NCBI GenBank assembly: GCA_947652115.1
Contig: OX393567.1
Coordinates: forward strand, 1,553,800-1,617,799
Length of the DNA: 64,000 nucleotides
Source: Blastomussa wellsi
Lineage: Eukaryota; Cnidaria; Anthozoa; Scleractinia; Plerogyridae
Direction: 5' to 3'
Shown in pieces: positions 32,749 to 43,291 of this stretch (position 1 is its first letter; each line of letters starts with the position of its first letter). The translations under genes and the position numbers were made by a program. The notes below the pieces were generated by a model. It was not told where the DNA came from, did not search any database, and was given only the letters and a program-made list of their open reading frames with translations.

Positions 32749-35700
32749 TCACTTCCCAGTCAAATGAAGGGCACCAGCTCCCGCGCCATATCCATAACCC
32801 TTGGGTCCAAACAACTTGCCATAGCAGCCCTTGCAGTACACTTCACCTAAAACAAACAAACGTTCCATTATTTCCATCTTGCATGCCCCAGCTAAGCAAG
32901 GCTGTCTCCCAACTCATTCCCAGGCTCTTTCACCTTCTCACACTGCAGGAGGGCAGGAAGGTGAGAGACCCTGAGAACGAGGTTGGGTGGTTAGGCTGCC
33001 AAAAAAAGTCTTGGCTAATGCTTGTTGCAAGTTTAATTTTCAGAAGCAGCCCCTTTAGGATGTACCACAATCTTGTTCAGACTGACTGTGGGTGTGGGTA
33101 AAAATTCACTATGCCCAGAAGGTACTAATAAAAATTTTCAACCAAATAATCAGCTAAGGGTCTGATTACATGAACCCGGCTGGCCCGATTGGCCAGAGTG
33201 GTTTGCTTTATCGGCTAACCAGGCTGGCCCAGTTGTCATGTAATCACGAAGTTGATTTTTGTTGCGTTTAACAGACGTGCTGAGATCTTGGCAAACTGAA
33301 ACAAGCCTGGCTAACCGGGCCAGCCCAGTACATGTAATCAGCCCCACCCCCCTCCCCCTAACAAGCTACGAAATTAAAAATCATGCATTACTCGGCACCA
33401 AATAAAACAGACCCCAGTCAGCAGGGTCTGGAAGGGAGTCCTGATCCCGCATACCCTTTTTCACACGAATTCTCCATCCCGCACTTTTTGTCATCGCTTT
33501 CCCGAATCCTGTTTTTATTTCCTAAAAAATAAATTTGATGTAGATTTGCCCTTTTGGTTGTTATTTTGATTTTATGCCCATTCTGAGACTGCTGCAAAAT
33601 AAAGTCAGTTCTTCATACCTCAGTACGATGAAAGAGCCTGGTATGAAATCATGATGGGTCTTCCTTTATGCATGTGAACTGTCCTTGAGACAAAAAGTTT
33701 ACAGGAACATCCTCGACTGCGTCATCTTAATTAGTGCTACTGTTCTCATTGTCGCTGGAGTCCGAGTCATACTCTGACAGCTGGTCATCAGCTGAACTGG
33801 CATTCCTCGGTGACAGTTTCAGTTAGATAACTATTAACCAACTCGACAGTTGTTTTTTGCTGTTGTTTTGTTTTTCAACAGGAAACACTTAGCAGTTAGC
33901 ACTCGCCTGGTTGATTCGCTTTCGCAGTCAGAACATTCATCTAGGTGGTGAAAATTTCCCGAATTCCCAAAAATGAGGCAAGAATTCCTGCATCCTGTGC
34001 CCAAATTCTGCTTAATCCTGCTTCCCGAGAAGCCCTCAATTCCTGAATCCCATTAAGATATTTTGCATTTTCCTGAATCCCACACTGTATTTTTTTCAAA
34101 TTCTGGACCTGAAAATACCCTTCCAGACCCTGAGTCAGCTTCTGCTTGTAATAATGCCAACACCCTACACAGAAATTGATATTCAGCAAGATTCTTGGCG
34201 AGGTTTTGGTCGCTGAGATTTTGATATGGCTCACCGAGATCATGCCATGAATCTCATCAGTCTGTGGTGAGATCTCAGCACTAGTGAGAACTTGGCGAGA
34301 TCACGCCAAGATCTGTGGACGTTCACCATGATCTTGGGGAGATCTCAGCATTCTTTGGCAAGATCTCGGCAAAACCTCAGCAATCTCGCCAAGATTTCAC
34401 CAATCTAGCAAATTAATATGCACTGGTAGCTGCACTTTTTCACTTGCCCAGTCTACTACACATTTGAGCAATTAGCCCCTCCCCCTCCCCACAAACAAAC
34501 AAAATATTCAAAACACACTCCTCAGACATTTAAGGCTCATGACCTGCTGCAACCAGCAGCGGTATATTCTTCTTGATAGCAGTTGTTATAGACACCTCAG
34601 GAGGATGTCTCCACTGAATTCAAATATACATTGAATCATGTAACTATTACAAACTGGGGGGAGGATCCTGGTGGTCATACCAAAAAACCTTTTGAGGAAT
34701 ACTGTTCTATCCGTGACATAAGCTCGTAGTTATAGAAAAAGACAATAACAGGCCACATACCACCATGTTCATTATGCGAGCCACTGTCTAAGGACTTGTT
34801 ACAACTTGGCTTGTTGTTGCAAGTAAAGCAACGCTTGTGAAACTTCTGTTTACCAGCCAGAACCTGTTCAGCCATGTAGACTCTGTCCTTGCAACGAGGG
34901 CACCTTTCTGTATCTGTTAGCAGAAATCACAACATTTAATGTAATGTGTAGTTCCACAAAATATCTATACTCCCCCCACAGATTCCCTTTGAAGAGTTGC
35001 TGATAGTTCACCCCGTGTCCCAACCACTGAGATGTTGACATTACTAAACTCATTGGCTTCAATGCATCTGGGAGATCAAGCTATCGTGCAGATGCCTCTC
35101 ATTCCTTCTGTACGTGTTGCATAAGGAAAGATAATGGTGCAGTCCTCTGTACACTTATTGCAAGAAAAGGTGAAGTCTGTATATATTGAGGCCGGTGATT
35201 ATCCCACGTCATTATCGGTCAGCAGTATATATATGGCCAGGGATGTATAGTTAAGGAATTACAAAGCCGGCCTATTAAGTCAGGTCAGCAGTTTTCGCGG
35301 GGAAGCAAATAAGAAAAATTCCAGAAGTCACTGATCAAATTTAGTTGTATTCATAAAAAGGGTTGGCAAATTTTAATTGCAAAAAGATTTTGACACCAAT
35401 CGTTTCAGTGGTCATTAAGTCATTGGAAATATGCTGCGTATTAAAATTCCTTAAAATTTGCCAAGATGTTTAAGGAGGCTGGCAAGAGTATCCAGCACTT
35501 TTCCAACAGCTACAATTTGAAGGGTGAATACTTTAATAAGCGATGATACAATAATGATATCATACAAATGCCCAATCATTGGTAAACAATTTACAGCCAT
35601 CCATTCTATATAACAGGTTAACATAGAAACAATATGACCTGCTAAAAACAGCCTTAAACGTGACGTTTTTGATTATTGAATTGTGATAAGCATGACAAGA

Positions 35701-37000
35701 TGCAACTTTTTGCAAAGTTTAAATAGAGTGGTAAAGTGATGACGTCACAAAAACTAAATTTATGAAATTATGGGATTTACTGAGATATTCTGAAACTACA
35801 TGATGAAGAATGCCTACTTGCCAAAAATCAGCATCTTATTTCAATTTGGGGGTGAGATATGGGCCCTTTCATGCTTCGGTGACTCCATACAAATCCTTGT
35901 AATTTTGTCTCTGTTCTAAACATCCTCAAATTGAAATAAGATTCCGATTTTTGGCAAGTAGGCATTCTTCATCATGTACTTTCTGAAGATCTTAATGAAT
36001 CCCATAATTTCAGAAATTTAAATATTTGTGACGTCACACTTTACCACTCTATTTTGTAAAGGCCAGAAAACGTAAACAAACATTAATTTTAATGAAAATA
36101 GAAAAAAATCATAAAATAAAATACCTGAAATATGTGATGGACCTGAAAAATGTTGGCTATTTAATTTTGAACAGTGGGCATTCATGTATGGGCTGTTGAC
36201 TTCAAATTAATTTGAGGGAAAGAATTTAGAAAATGCTTCAAAAGTAATATATTCATTTTGACGCCATTGTTCAATTCATTGGCTATGCATCAGCAACAAC
36301 TGAAATGGCTACTTGGGGTTTCAGAATAATTGTACATGTACAGATAAACAGTAACTACAAAACGTCCAAATGCGATGTTAACGTTCTCGGTTATGTGTGA
36401 AATTCGAGCTGTTTTCAAGAACTAGACCTTTTCTCTATTTCAATTTCGAATCCTCGATCGCTGCAGGAACGAATGCGCTTGTACACGTACAGCTTCGTAC
36501 AGGCCATTGGGAAATGGCTCTGCAAAAAGTACTCGAAATAATTTACTAGTTTTATAAAAACAGAGCTATGTAGCTAAAATATGCTCTAGAGTTCCATTTG
36601 GAGGAATTTGCCCCCTTCTTCGGGTTATCATGAATACGCACAAGCTGTCAGTGATGAATGTTACTTTCTCTGTTTCTCATTCTCACCCATCGCGTGCGTC
36701 ACTTCTGTTTCGCCAATGTGATCCAATGTGACCTCGCGAGATTATTGACAATCGCTCAGCAAAATTTATACTGTCACTGCCACGTTATTTTTAATACTTC
36801 TATCAGTACTCAAGAATTCCCTCTATCGACTGCCCGCTTTAAATCGTAAATCACCCGCGCTCTGCTCTAAGATATCTCAGGGTAAATTTTATGCAATGGC
36901 GTTCTGGGGCGTTGGTTTTCTTCTCTCAATCGTCCTTAACAAAAATAACCATAGTTAAAACATTTAACAATGCGAATAAACCATGGAACTTACCAGCCAT
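32749..37000 (-). CDS. Single-LIM-domain protein with altered zinc spacing (LIM-2)
   Basis: Exons on the minus strand: 37000-36994 (ATG GCT G), 34913-34761, 32846-32749 (TGA); 258 nt, 85 aa. It starts [10 protein letters not shown], has a LIM domain (CPRC, FHKRC, then CKGC) and ends in the glycine-rich [14 protein letters not shown] tail of CRP/CRIP proteins. Odd feature: between the second and third cysteines of the central zinc box it reads [10 protein letters not shown], a C-x5-C spacing, where LIM-1 and LIM-3 have the normal C-x2-C. The donor choice at 34760 (GTATGT) keeps domain length equal to LIM-1. Introns of 2.1 and 1.9 kb are packed with repeats. Partner binding is expected from family; target unknown. 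Confidence 0.9.
33158..33345. mobile_element. MITE-like element with GGGTCTGATTACATG ends
   Basis: The left end GGGTCTGATTACATGAACC and right end CATGTAATCAGCCCC are an inverted pair. Internal words GGCTAACC, GGCTGGCCC and CATGTAATC also recur inverted. It lies in the last intron of LIM-2. Confidence 0.65.
34170..34405 (-). repeat. Cluster of degenerate GAGATCT / TTGGCGAGAT words
   Basis: About fifteen variants of GAGATCTCGGCA and TTGGCGAGATC occur in both orientations within 235 bp, with no fixed period. It lies in the last LIM-2 intron, just downstream (in gene sense) of exon 34913-34761. Confidence 0.7.
35721..36054. mobile_element. 334-bp inverted-repeat element carrying CRE-like TGACGTCA in both arms
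   Basis: Long arms begin AAATAGAGTGGTAAAGTG and end CACTTTACCACTCTATTT in complement. Pairing resumes through ATTATGGGATT, ATGATGAAGAATGCC, TACTTGCCAAAAATC and ATCTTATTTCAATTT. Both arms contain the palindrome TGACGTCA (35740 and 36030). It has no ORF and lies in the first intron of LIM-2. This is a non-autonomous DNA-transposon-like structure; the parent family is unknown. Confidence 0.8.
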
Positions 37001-37522
37001 CTTTGTGGAACCAAATCTAATGTTGCTTTCGCTCAGAGAGTTGAGAATGCGATAGACAAATCCCGTCTAAATTCCACGAATAATTAGAACTCCAAATGAA
37101 CAGGGCAGGCCAATAAAAAACAATACATATCTCTCCTCCCCTGTCCGGGTGGGGGTGCTGTTCAATTTTGCCACGGATAAACATGATTAAAAAAAGAGTC
37201 TGCATACGGCGTACGAGTGTTCCCCAAATTCGCCTCGTAAATCGTCAATGCGGACGTGAAAATATGCAGCTGACTGAACGGGAACACGCATTAACCCCAA
37301 AAGCCCGCGTAAAACGCATCACGCTTTTCGTGCAACGCGTGACTCGAGCGTTGCGTTTATACAAGAAACGGCTCTCTTCCATAAAATCACTTTATTATGA
37401 ATTCTTCAACTAGAGATTTCAACACTGTCAGAAAAAAATACCGACAAAAGTTCCTTTGAGACTGTGATTATGGCTAAATAAATCATCTTTCGGCACTGCA
37501 GCTGCTGGGAACCAATTTTGTT

Positions 37523-40097
37523 TCACTGCGTTCGAGTCAGCGCTCCAGCTCCCCCGCCAAATCCATATCCTTTTGGGCCATAATTTTTGCCATAACATGC
37601 CTTGCAGTAGATTTCACCTGCGGAGAAAGGAACGGTTTTTGTAAAATCGACAAGTTTTAAAAAGTTGTCATACTAGCTACTGCTCAGGGGAGGAGATCGG
37701 GGGGGGGGGGGGTACTCGCATTAAATTTGACGGAGTAGGGGGGGATCTGACGGAGCTTCAAATTGCAAACCCAAAAAATTACACTTGAGCCTGAAATTTT
37801 AGACACCAAAAATACCTGGCATCAAAATTTCCTACCCAAAAAATACAAATTTCACCCAGAGATGTGACCCAAAAAATATGCGTATTTTTAAGATAAAAAA
37901 AACGTGAGTGATGACAAGTGATCCTCTCGAGCGTAGGGTTAGCCAAAAGTTGCCGATAAAAGTGTCTAAAAGTTGCCAAAAAGTTGCTATTTTTTTCAAA
38001 AAGTTGCCAAAAAGTTGCTGAATTTCCAAAAAGTTGCCGAAAAGTTGCCAAAATTTTTCTGCTTTTCGTACCTTTTTTGGGTGTTAAAGATTAAAAATTC
38101 GCACATTGCTTCTTATCAAAACTTTATTTGTCAAAGTCGAATGATAATATCAGAGGTTCTTTCCATTTCACTTGATCAACAAATAGTCTATCAGAATGAC
38201 ATGAACAAACCATGGTTATTGTCCGTCATCTTGAAAAATGTGCAACGTGATACCGCTGACCTCGTGATAAGGCATCACAAAAATCAACCCATGGGGGGGT
38301 CTTGGGCCCTAATTATTGTATTTTAGAATAAATTGAATAAATGTTTATCGAAAACTGACCAATGTGACTCAAAACGTGAAGAAAGTGGCTTCAAAGAACC
38401 CCCAAAAGCCCAAAGTTGCCGAAAATTCTAACAGTTGCCAAAATTCTAAAAAGTTGTCGAAAATCTCAAAAGTTGCTGAAAAGTTGTGGTGAAGCCTACT
38501 CGAGCGTCAAACAAGTAGTAAAAACAAAAAATTAGGTTACGGAAAGGGGCGTCCAGACCCCCCCCCCCCCCCCCCCCGGATCCACCACTGATGGGTGCAA
38601 GCTTCTAATTATCATGAAAAACGAAACAAACAAAAACATGTAAGGTAAGGTCAGACCCAACTGAAATCCTTCCGAAAACAAGACCGCCGGAATATAATAT
38701 AAAGCGAATGATACACGGTTCAACATCTTTCAACTTTTGTTGATCAACAAATGTTGAACATTATTGCGACTTGTTTGAAACGTTTTTGCGTTTTCCCACG
38801 TCGTTCAACAAACGGCAACTTGTTGAACGGAATAGAGCCAAGCTCTATTTTCGTTCAACATCGTTCAACAAAGTCCAACATGTTGAATGGCATATTTCAA
38901 CGTTCAGCATCACATGATTCATTGTTCAACAGTTGTTGAACCCCAGTCGCAACATTTGTTGCTCAACAAATGTTGAACCGTGTATAGTGCACTGGCTTTA
39001 AGTTTTGGACCTTGCTGGTTCATGTTAAGTTACAACATGGCCTACTACTAATAAAGTCAATGATGCACAACTCGACATCTTTCAACTTTTGTTGATCAAC
39101 AACAAATGTTGAACATCTTTGCGACTTGTTGAAACGTTTTTACGTTTTCCCAAGTCGTTCAACAAAACGGCAACTTGTTGAACGGAATAGAGCCAAGCTC
39201 TGTTTTCGTTCAACAAAGTTCAATCAATCAATCAATCAACTTTATTTAAAACACGGTAACTGGCTCAGCAAGCTGGTTTTCAGACATGCCGTGTAAGAAT
39301 TACAAGATATAAATGCTAAAAATTCCAAAAATTACAAGATATAATGTTAAAGGACTAATAAGCTATGTATAACTTAGCGCTAAAATATTAATATAATAAA
39401 ATATTATTACTAATTATTACTTAATATCAAGGATATTAAGTAATAATTATAGTAACATTCATAATTTACTATATAATAATACGAAACAAGCAATGTAGGA
39501 ATGGGCCCTAGTGATGTAAAGTGTGTCCTAGTATATCGCACGTTTAAAGCTTGCAAGATCCCTTATCTCACGTATTTGATTTGACACTGTTGGTTCCAAG
39601 CATTTGCACCTCGATAAGAGAAGGAACGTTTAAGAAAACATGTTGAATGGCATATTTCAACGCTCAACATCACATGATACACTGTTCAACATTTGTTGAA
39701 CCCCAGTCGCAACATTTGCTGCTCAACAAATGTTGAACCGTGCATCACTGGCTCCCCCCCCCCCCTAAGAACACAACGCAGGTTTATAAATGGGTCCGTC
39801 CCTCATGCTACCTCGCCTGCGATCATACCCTCCCTCTCTCCCTATCAGTTCTTCTTTTCATGAAAAAGACGCCTGATCGTAGGTTATCCGCTGCCTGGAG
39901 AAGGCCCTGAAAACTGCTTTTATCTGTTTACCTTCGTGCATATTAAGGGTGGTACTATCCAGTTTTTTACCGCAGTCTTTACACGCAAAGCAACCATTGT
40001 GCCAGTAACCGCCGTCTGAATCTTTCCTCTCCTCAGCCTGATAGACGCTTTTTCCACACTTCTTGCACTTGTTTGTTTGTGCCGGTGTGAAAGGCAT
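37523..40097 (-). CDS. Single-LIM-domain protein, CRP/CRIP type (LIM-3)
   Basis: Exons on the minus strand: 40097-39932 and 37617-37523 (TGA); 261 nt, 86 aa from ATG 40097. Zinc ligands: CKKC, WHNGC, CKDC and CKAC, followed by the glycine-rich tail [14 protein letters not shown]. An acceptor (AACAG) lies 8 nt before this ATG. An upstream exon could therefore add residues in phase 1, as in LIM-2, but I could not find it. The intron position and phase equal those of LIM-1 and LIM-2. A poly(A) signal (TTTATT on plus) is at 37391-37396. The 2.3-kb intron contains two GTTGCC repeat tracts and two palindromic elements. Role by family: LIM-mediated protein binding, possibly actin or muscle related. 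Confidence 0.88.
37940..38490 (+). repeat. Degenerate tandem repeat AAAAAGTTGCC(A/G), two tracts
   Basis: Tracts at 37945-38060 and 38411-38490 are built of 10-14 bp units around AAAAGTTGCC, separated by about 350 bp of unrelated sequence. Antisense frames read as repeated FxQLFGN-like strings and are not genes. Intronic in LIM-3. Confidence 0.75.
38712..38984. mobile_element. Palindromic GTTCAACA element, copy 1
   Basis: The ends TACACGGTTCAACAT and ATGTTGAACCGTGTA are exact reverse complements. The interior is studded with GTTCAACA and TGTTGAAC words (more than ten) in both orientations. It encodes no protein. It lies in the LIM-3 intron. Confidence 0.8.
39064..39744. mobile_element. Palindromic GTTCAACA element, copy 2, split by a LINE tail
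   Basis: Same interior order as copy 1 (for example GAACGGAATAGAGCCAAGCTC and TGTTGAATGGCATATTTCAA). It is interrupted at about 39222-39637 by a minus-strand LINE-type 3' end. The outer ends are slightly eroded (TGCACAACTCGACAT / ATGTTGAACCGTGCA). Confidence 0.75.
39222..39637 (-). mobile_element. LINE-type 3' fragment nested in the palindromic element
   Basis: (CAAT)n then CAACTTTATTT reads, on the minus strand, as AAATAAAGTTG plus (ATTG)n, the same tail as 11577-11691. About 400 bp of AT-rich 3' sequence follow. No coding part remains. Confidence 0.65.
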
Positions 40098-41430
40098 TTG
40101 ACTTTCTGTTAACAGAAATACGAATGAATTCGATGAGAAACTATAAAGTTCAAGTTGTCATTTAGTTGTCAGAACAAAGAGATTTTTCAGGCCAACATTA
40201 CACTGTAAAGAGATCGATCAGAATGAGGTGACTCTATCTTAATTTAAAAGGAAGTGTATTTCTGAACAACAATAAAACAGGAAGATCAGATACTAAGATG
40301 AGCTTTTTTGAAGCGTGACATCAGACATACGATACTCGGCCGTGAATAAGATGAAACGCTGCTTTGTTGACACGTTCCCTTGGTTGATCGTTCCAGACCC
40401 ACTCGGCTGACTCCTTAGTGCAACGTTCAGAGACGTTTACTCGCTAGGAGTTATGAAATCATTCAACGAATGACAATTTCAACAAAAATCCAAGGCAGCT
40501 CGGCCCGTGGCCTAGCCGTGATGATGATAATAATTGATCGGCATGACGAAAATATTTCAACTCTTCCCTCCTGTTTTTCGGTATTTAGCTTGTGATATGT
40601 TTGGACCGTTACACAAGACAGCAAAAAAAAAATCAGCAAATTTCAAATAACTTTGGGTATTTGAGTTTCCTGGTAAAAACAAACAAAATATTTATAATAG
40701 GCTAGGTCCATTTAAGGAGGCCTCCCCGGGAGGGGCTCAATATTTTCGTTGATCTCTCAAAGATTCTGCATTTTCTCGATTGTTTTAATATATACAATTC
40801 ATCTGTTTCCCCGAAAGCTTGAAAAAAATCTTTTGTAATTAGTGAATGTTCCCTGAAAATAGTCCAAAAACACCGTTCTTTTTCAATGAGATATAAGCTA
40901 TTTTCCCTCGTTTCACAAAACCCTGGGAGGCCCTCAAGTTGGAACATGAAGTCGTAAACTCAACAGGTTTCGCAAACTGAGAGTTTGGGACCTTGCATTT
41001 AGTTTAACGTCAGCTGCTACCCCGAACAGAGTTTTCTCCTTGATCGCACAAACGATCAAGGAAAGAAAATGCAGGTCTTTTTTTCTGGAACTTTCAATTT
41101 CATTTTAAACTTTAGGTAACGCACACGGAAACATAAACAATTTACACTTGCTAGAAAAACACTGTCAAGCAACTGGATGTTTTCGGTTGTTCGAATTTGC
41201 ACGCAAATTACCGATGCCTGTGCTAAAAAGTTTCGGTCATATTCTAAACAGTTTTGGTATTACAAGTTTTTTGTTTGAAACAACTACAGAAAACGAAAAC
41301 AGTCTTCGGAACTAGAGACAGTCAAAATTAAATTAAAACGAGAATGGCTGGTAGAGTAGGGTGTCAACCCATTGGGAAAGGTTCGATTCACACAATCTAC
41401 AAAATTCCTCTTTTTATCCTCTGAAACGAG
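40098..41430. other. Spacer upstream of LIM-3
   Basis: Should contain the LIM-3 promoter and perhaps its first exon. I found no clear donor with a preceding ATG on the minus strand and no other gene. Confidence 0.4.
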
Positions 41431-41681
41431 CCGAGTTTTTACTGATTGACAAATTTCACGAGCGCACAGACCTTAAAATGACAGAAGAACACGACTTACC
41501 TTTGATTGTGCAAAGAAAACTTGAAACAGACCACGACTTTCTCAAACTATGCAAACGTCCGCTCACAAAGTTAGCCCAGAGTGTTGTGCTAGACATCGGA
41601 ATTGCTTTGCTTGCAAAACAAGTTGACGATGCGGATCGGAGAACTGAACTGCGGATCAACGACACTGTGAAGTTATTTTGA
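41431..41681 (+). CDS. Possible orphan terminal exon, function unknown
   Basis: An open frame ends with TGA at 41679-41681. A pyrimidine-rich stretch and AG at 41429-41430 could be its acceptor, and AATAAA at 41881 could be its poly(A) signal. The frame includes EFLLIDKFHERT, PLIVQRKLE and LKLCKRPL, a layout slightly like the end of a Ras-association domain, but I would not rely on that. An internal ATG at 41478 would give a 67-aa protein on its own. No upstream exon was found. It could be a decayed or partial gene, or chance. Confidence 0.3.
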
Positions 41682-42795
41682 GTGATTTGACTATATTCTC
41701 CCTACGTTTTGATAATTAATGTAAGCGTGTAAGGTATCTTTAATATCACAAGTGACGCGAGGCATCTCATACGTTTGACAAGTAGCCAAACAGTGCTGTC
41801 ACTCAAAAAGTTTGTCTGTCTCTCAGAATTTCCAGAAATGTAAAACACAAAAAATTATTTTATCAAGTAAATGCCTTTTTAATAAAATACTTTGGCACAG
41901 TGCCTTTATTTCGCTTTGTTGACTTCGATAAGTGCTGAAATGAACAACACAAGGTCTTTCAATAGGGCCGACAGTCTATTTTGATTACATCTCACCGCGC
42001 TTTGAATTCTTGGACAAATAAGGAAATTTAATTGGAGTGTTTGTCGAGGGTCGAAAGTAAAAAAGTCGAGGGTAGAGGTTAACTTAAAAAATAAACTGAA
42101 TAAATGCCAAAAATGCAATAACTCTCAACTCTCGACAATTAGATACACTCCAATCTGATTCATTGCCATATTTCACGTAGAAAAGACCTACTTTGGTCTG
42201 CGCAAGTTGGTGATATTTCCCCTAGATAGTAAACGATATTTTAAAGGCGCTGGTCAATAACTTATCCGCAAATATGTGCCAATTCAAGGGAAGGAATCCA
42301 CGCAAAATATGTAAAGGATGGATGGGAAAATTCTAGACAAACTAAAGGGTCCCAGATTGACCTCATCAGAAGTGTAACCGTAGAATTGAAAAGACCAACA
42401 TGTGTTGAAGAATGGGAAAAATATCTTGAAATGAGTAATAGATAAAACAACTCTTTTGAAATAACAACAGGGATAATTTTAATAATGGGTACTTATACAG
42501 CTTTATAACAAAAGGAGTTTCAGAGTCATAAAGGTGTTTGCTGACATTTCGAGATACCTGTCAGCTGTCATTTTCCATGCTATCCAGAGGTACTGAAAGG
42601 ACATCCACTAAAATTTTCGAAACACTGCAAATCATTTGTGATACAACACAACATCGTTTTTAAATTAAAAAGATGCAGTGCCCCAGGGTACTCGGACAGG
42701 AGTACAACTGAATACCTTGATGTGGAGGGGTAAAATGTGTTCACCCCGGTATACAGAGAACTCGGAAGTAACGCAAACAATTTAAAGAGGACCCA

Positions 42796-42880
42796 GTCTC
42801 CTTCGCAGCCGTTTTTTGGGATATCACGCAATGTTCCCCGAGCGTTGCGTGACATCCAAAAAACGGCTGAGAAGGGGACA
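42796..42880. repeat. 85-bp hairpin, CAGCCGTTTTTTGG arms
   Basis: The left arm GTCTCCTTCGCAGCCGTTTT continues with TTGGGATATCACGCAA. It pairs with TTGCGTGACATCCAA followed by AAAACGGCTGAGAAGGGGA with a few mismatches. Confidence 0.8.
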
Positions 42881-43084
42881 AAAGAGGACCTCGATCTTCA
42901 GGGGAATATTGAATTTCCTTGTGTTTCATTCCCCGTGACCTCGACTTCAGTCACTTTGTTTGGGATCTGTAGTGCGAAAGACTGCCACAACTCCTCTCAC
43001 TTTATTGATGAAAACAATAAATAAATAGCGCGTTTTGGTTTTATCCCGGATTCATCGATTCGGCGCGGGGGGAGGTGGTTACAG

Positions 43085-43291
43085 CCAATAGACCTTTTTC
43101 GCTTGGGCGTGTTTGTTGCCCCATTACAGATTATGTGACATTCTCTAAAGAACTGCTCTTTTATCCACTCAAACATTATTTATTCATAAACATGCAACTG
43201 TTCGAAAATTTGAAAGAAAGAATTCCCAAGAGTATCATCACATGGTCTGTAATGGGGCAACAAACCGCCCAAGGGGAAAAAGGTCTATTGG
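43085..43291. mobile_element. 207-bp MITE-like element
   Basis: The ends CCAATAGACCTTTTTC and its complement at 43274-43291 pair, and pairing continues through GTTTGTTGCCCCATTACAG / CTGTAATGGGGCAACAAAC. A looser centre of about 110 bp separates the arms. Confidence 0.8.

Noticed and set aside
37779..38051. 90-codon minus frame rich in Phe/Gln/Leu
   Set aside because: Translation of the AAAAGTTGCC repeat tract in the LIM-3 intron.
37698..38577. Poly-G (37700) and poly-C (38560) runs as possible functional quadruplex sites
   Set aside because: Long homopolymers are common assembly and sequencing artefacts, and nothing nearby suggests function.
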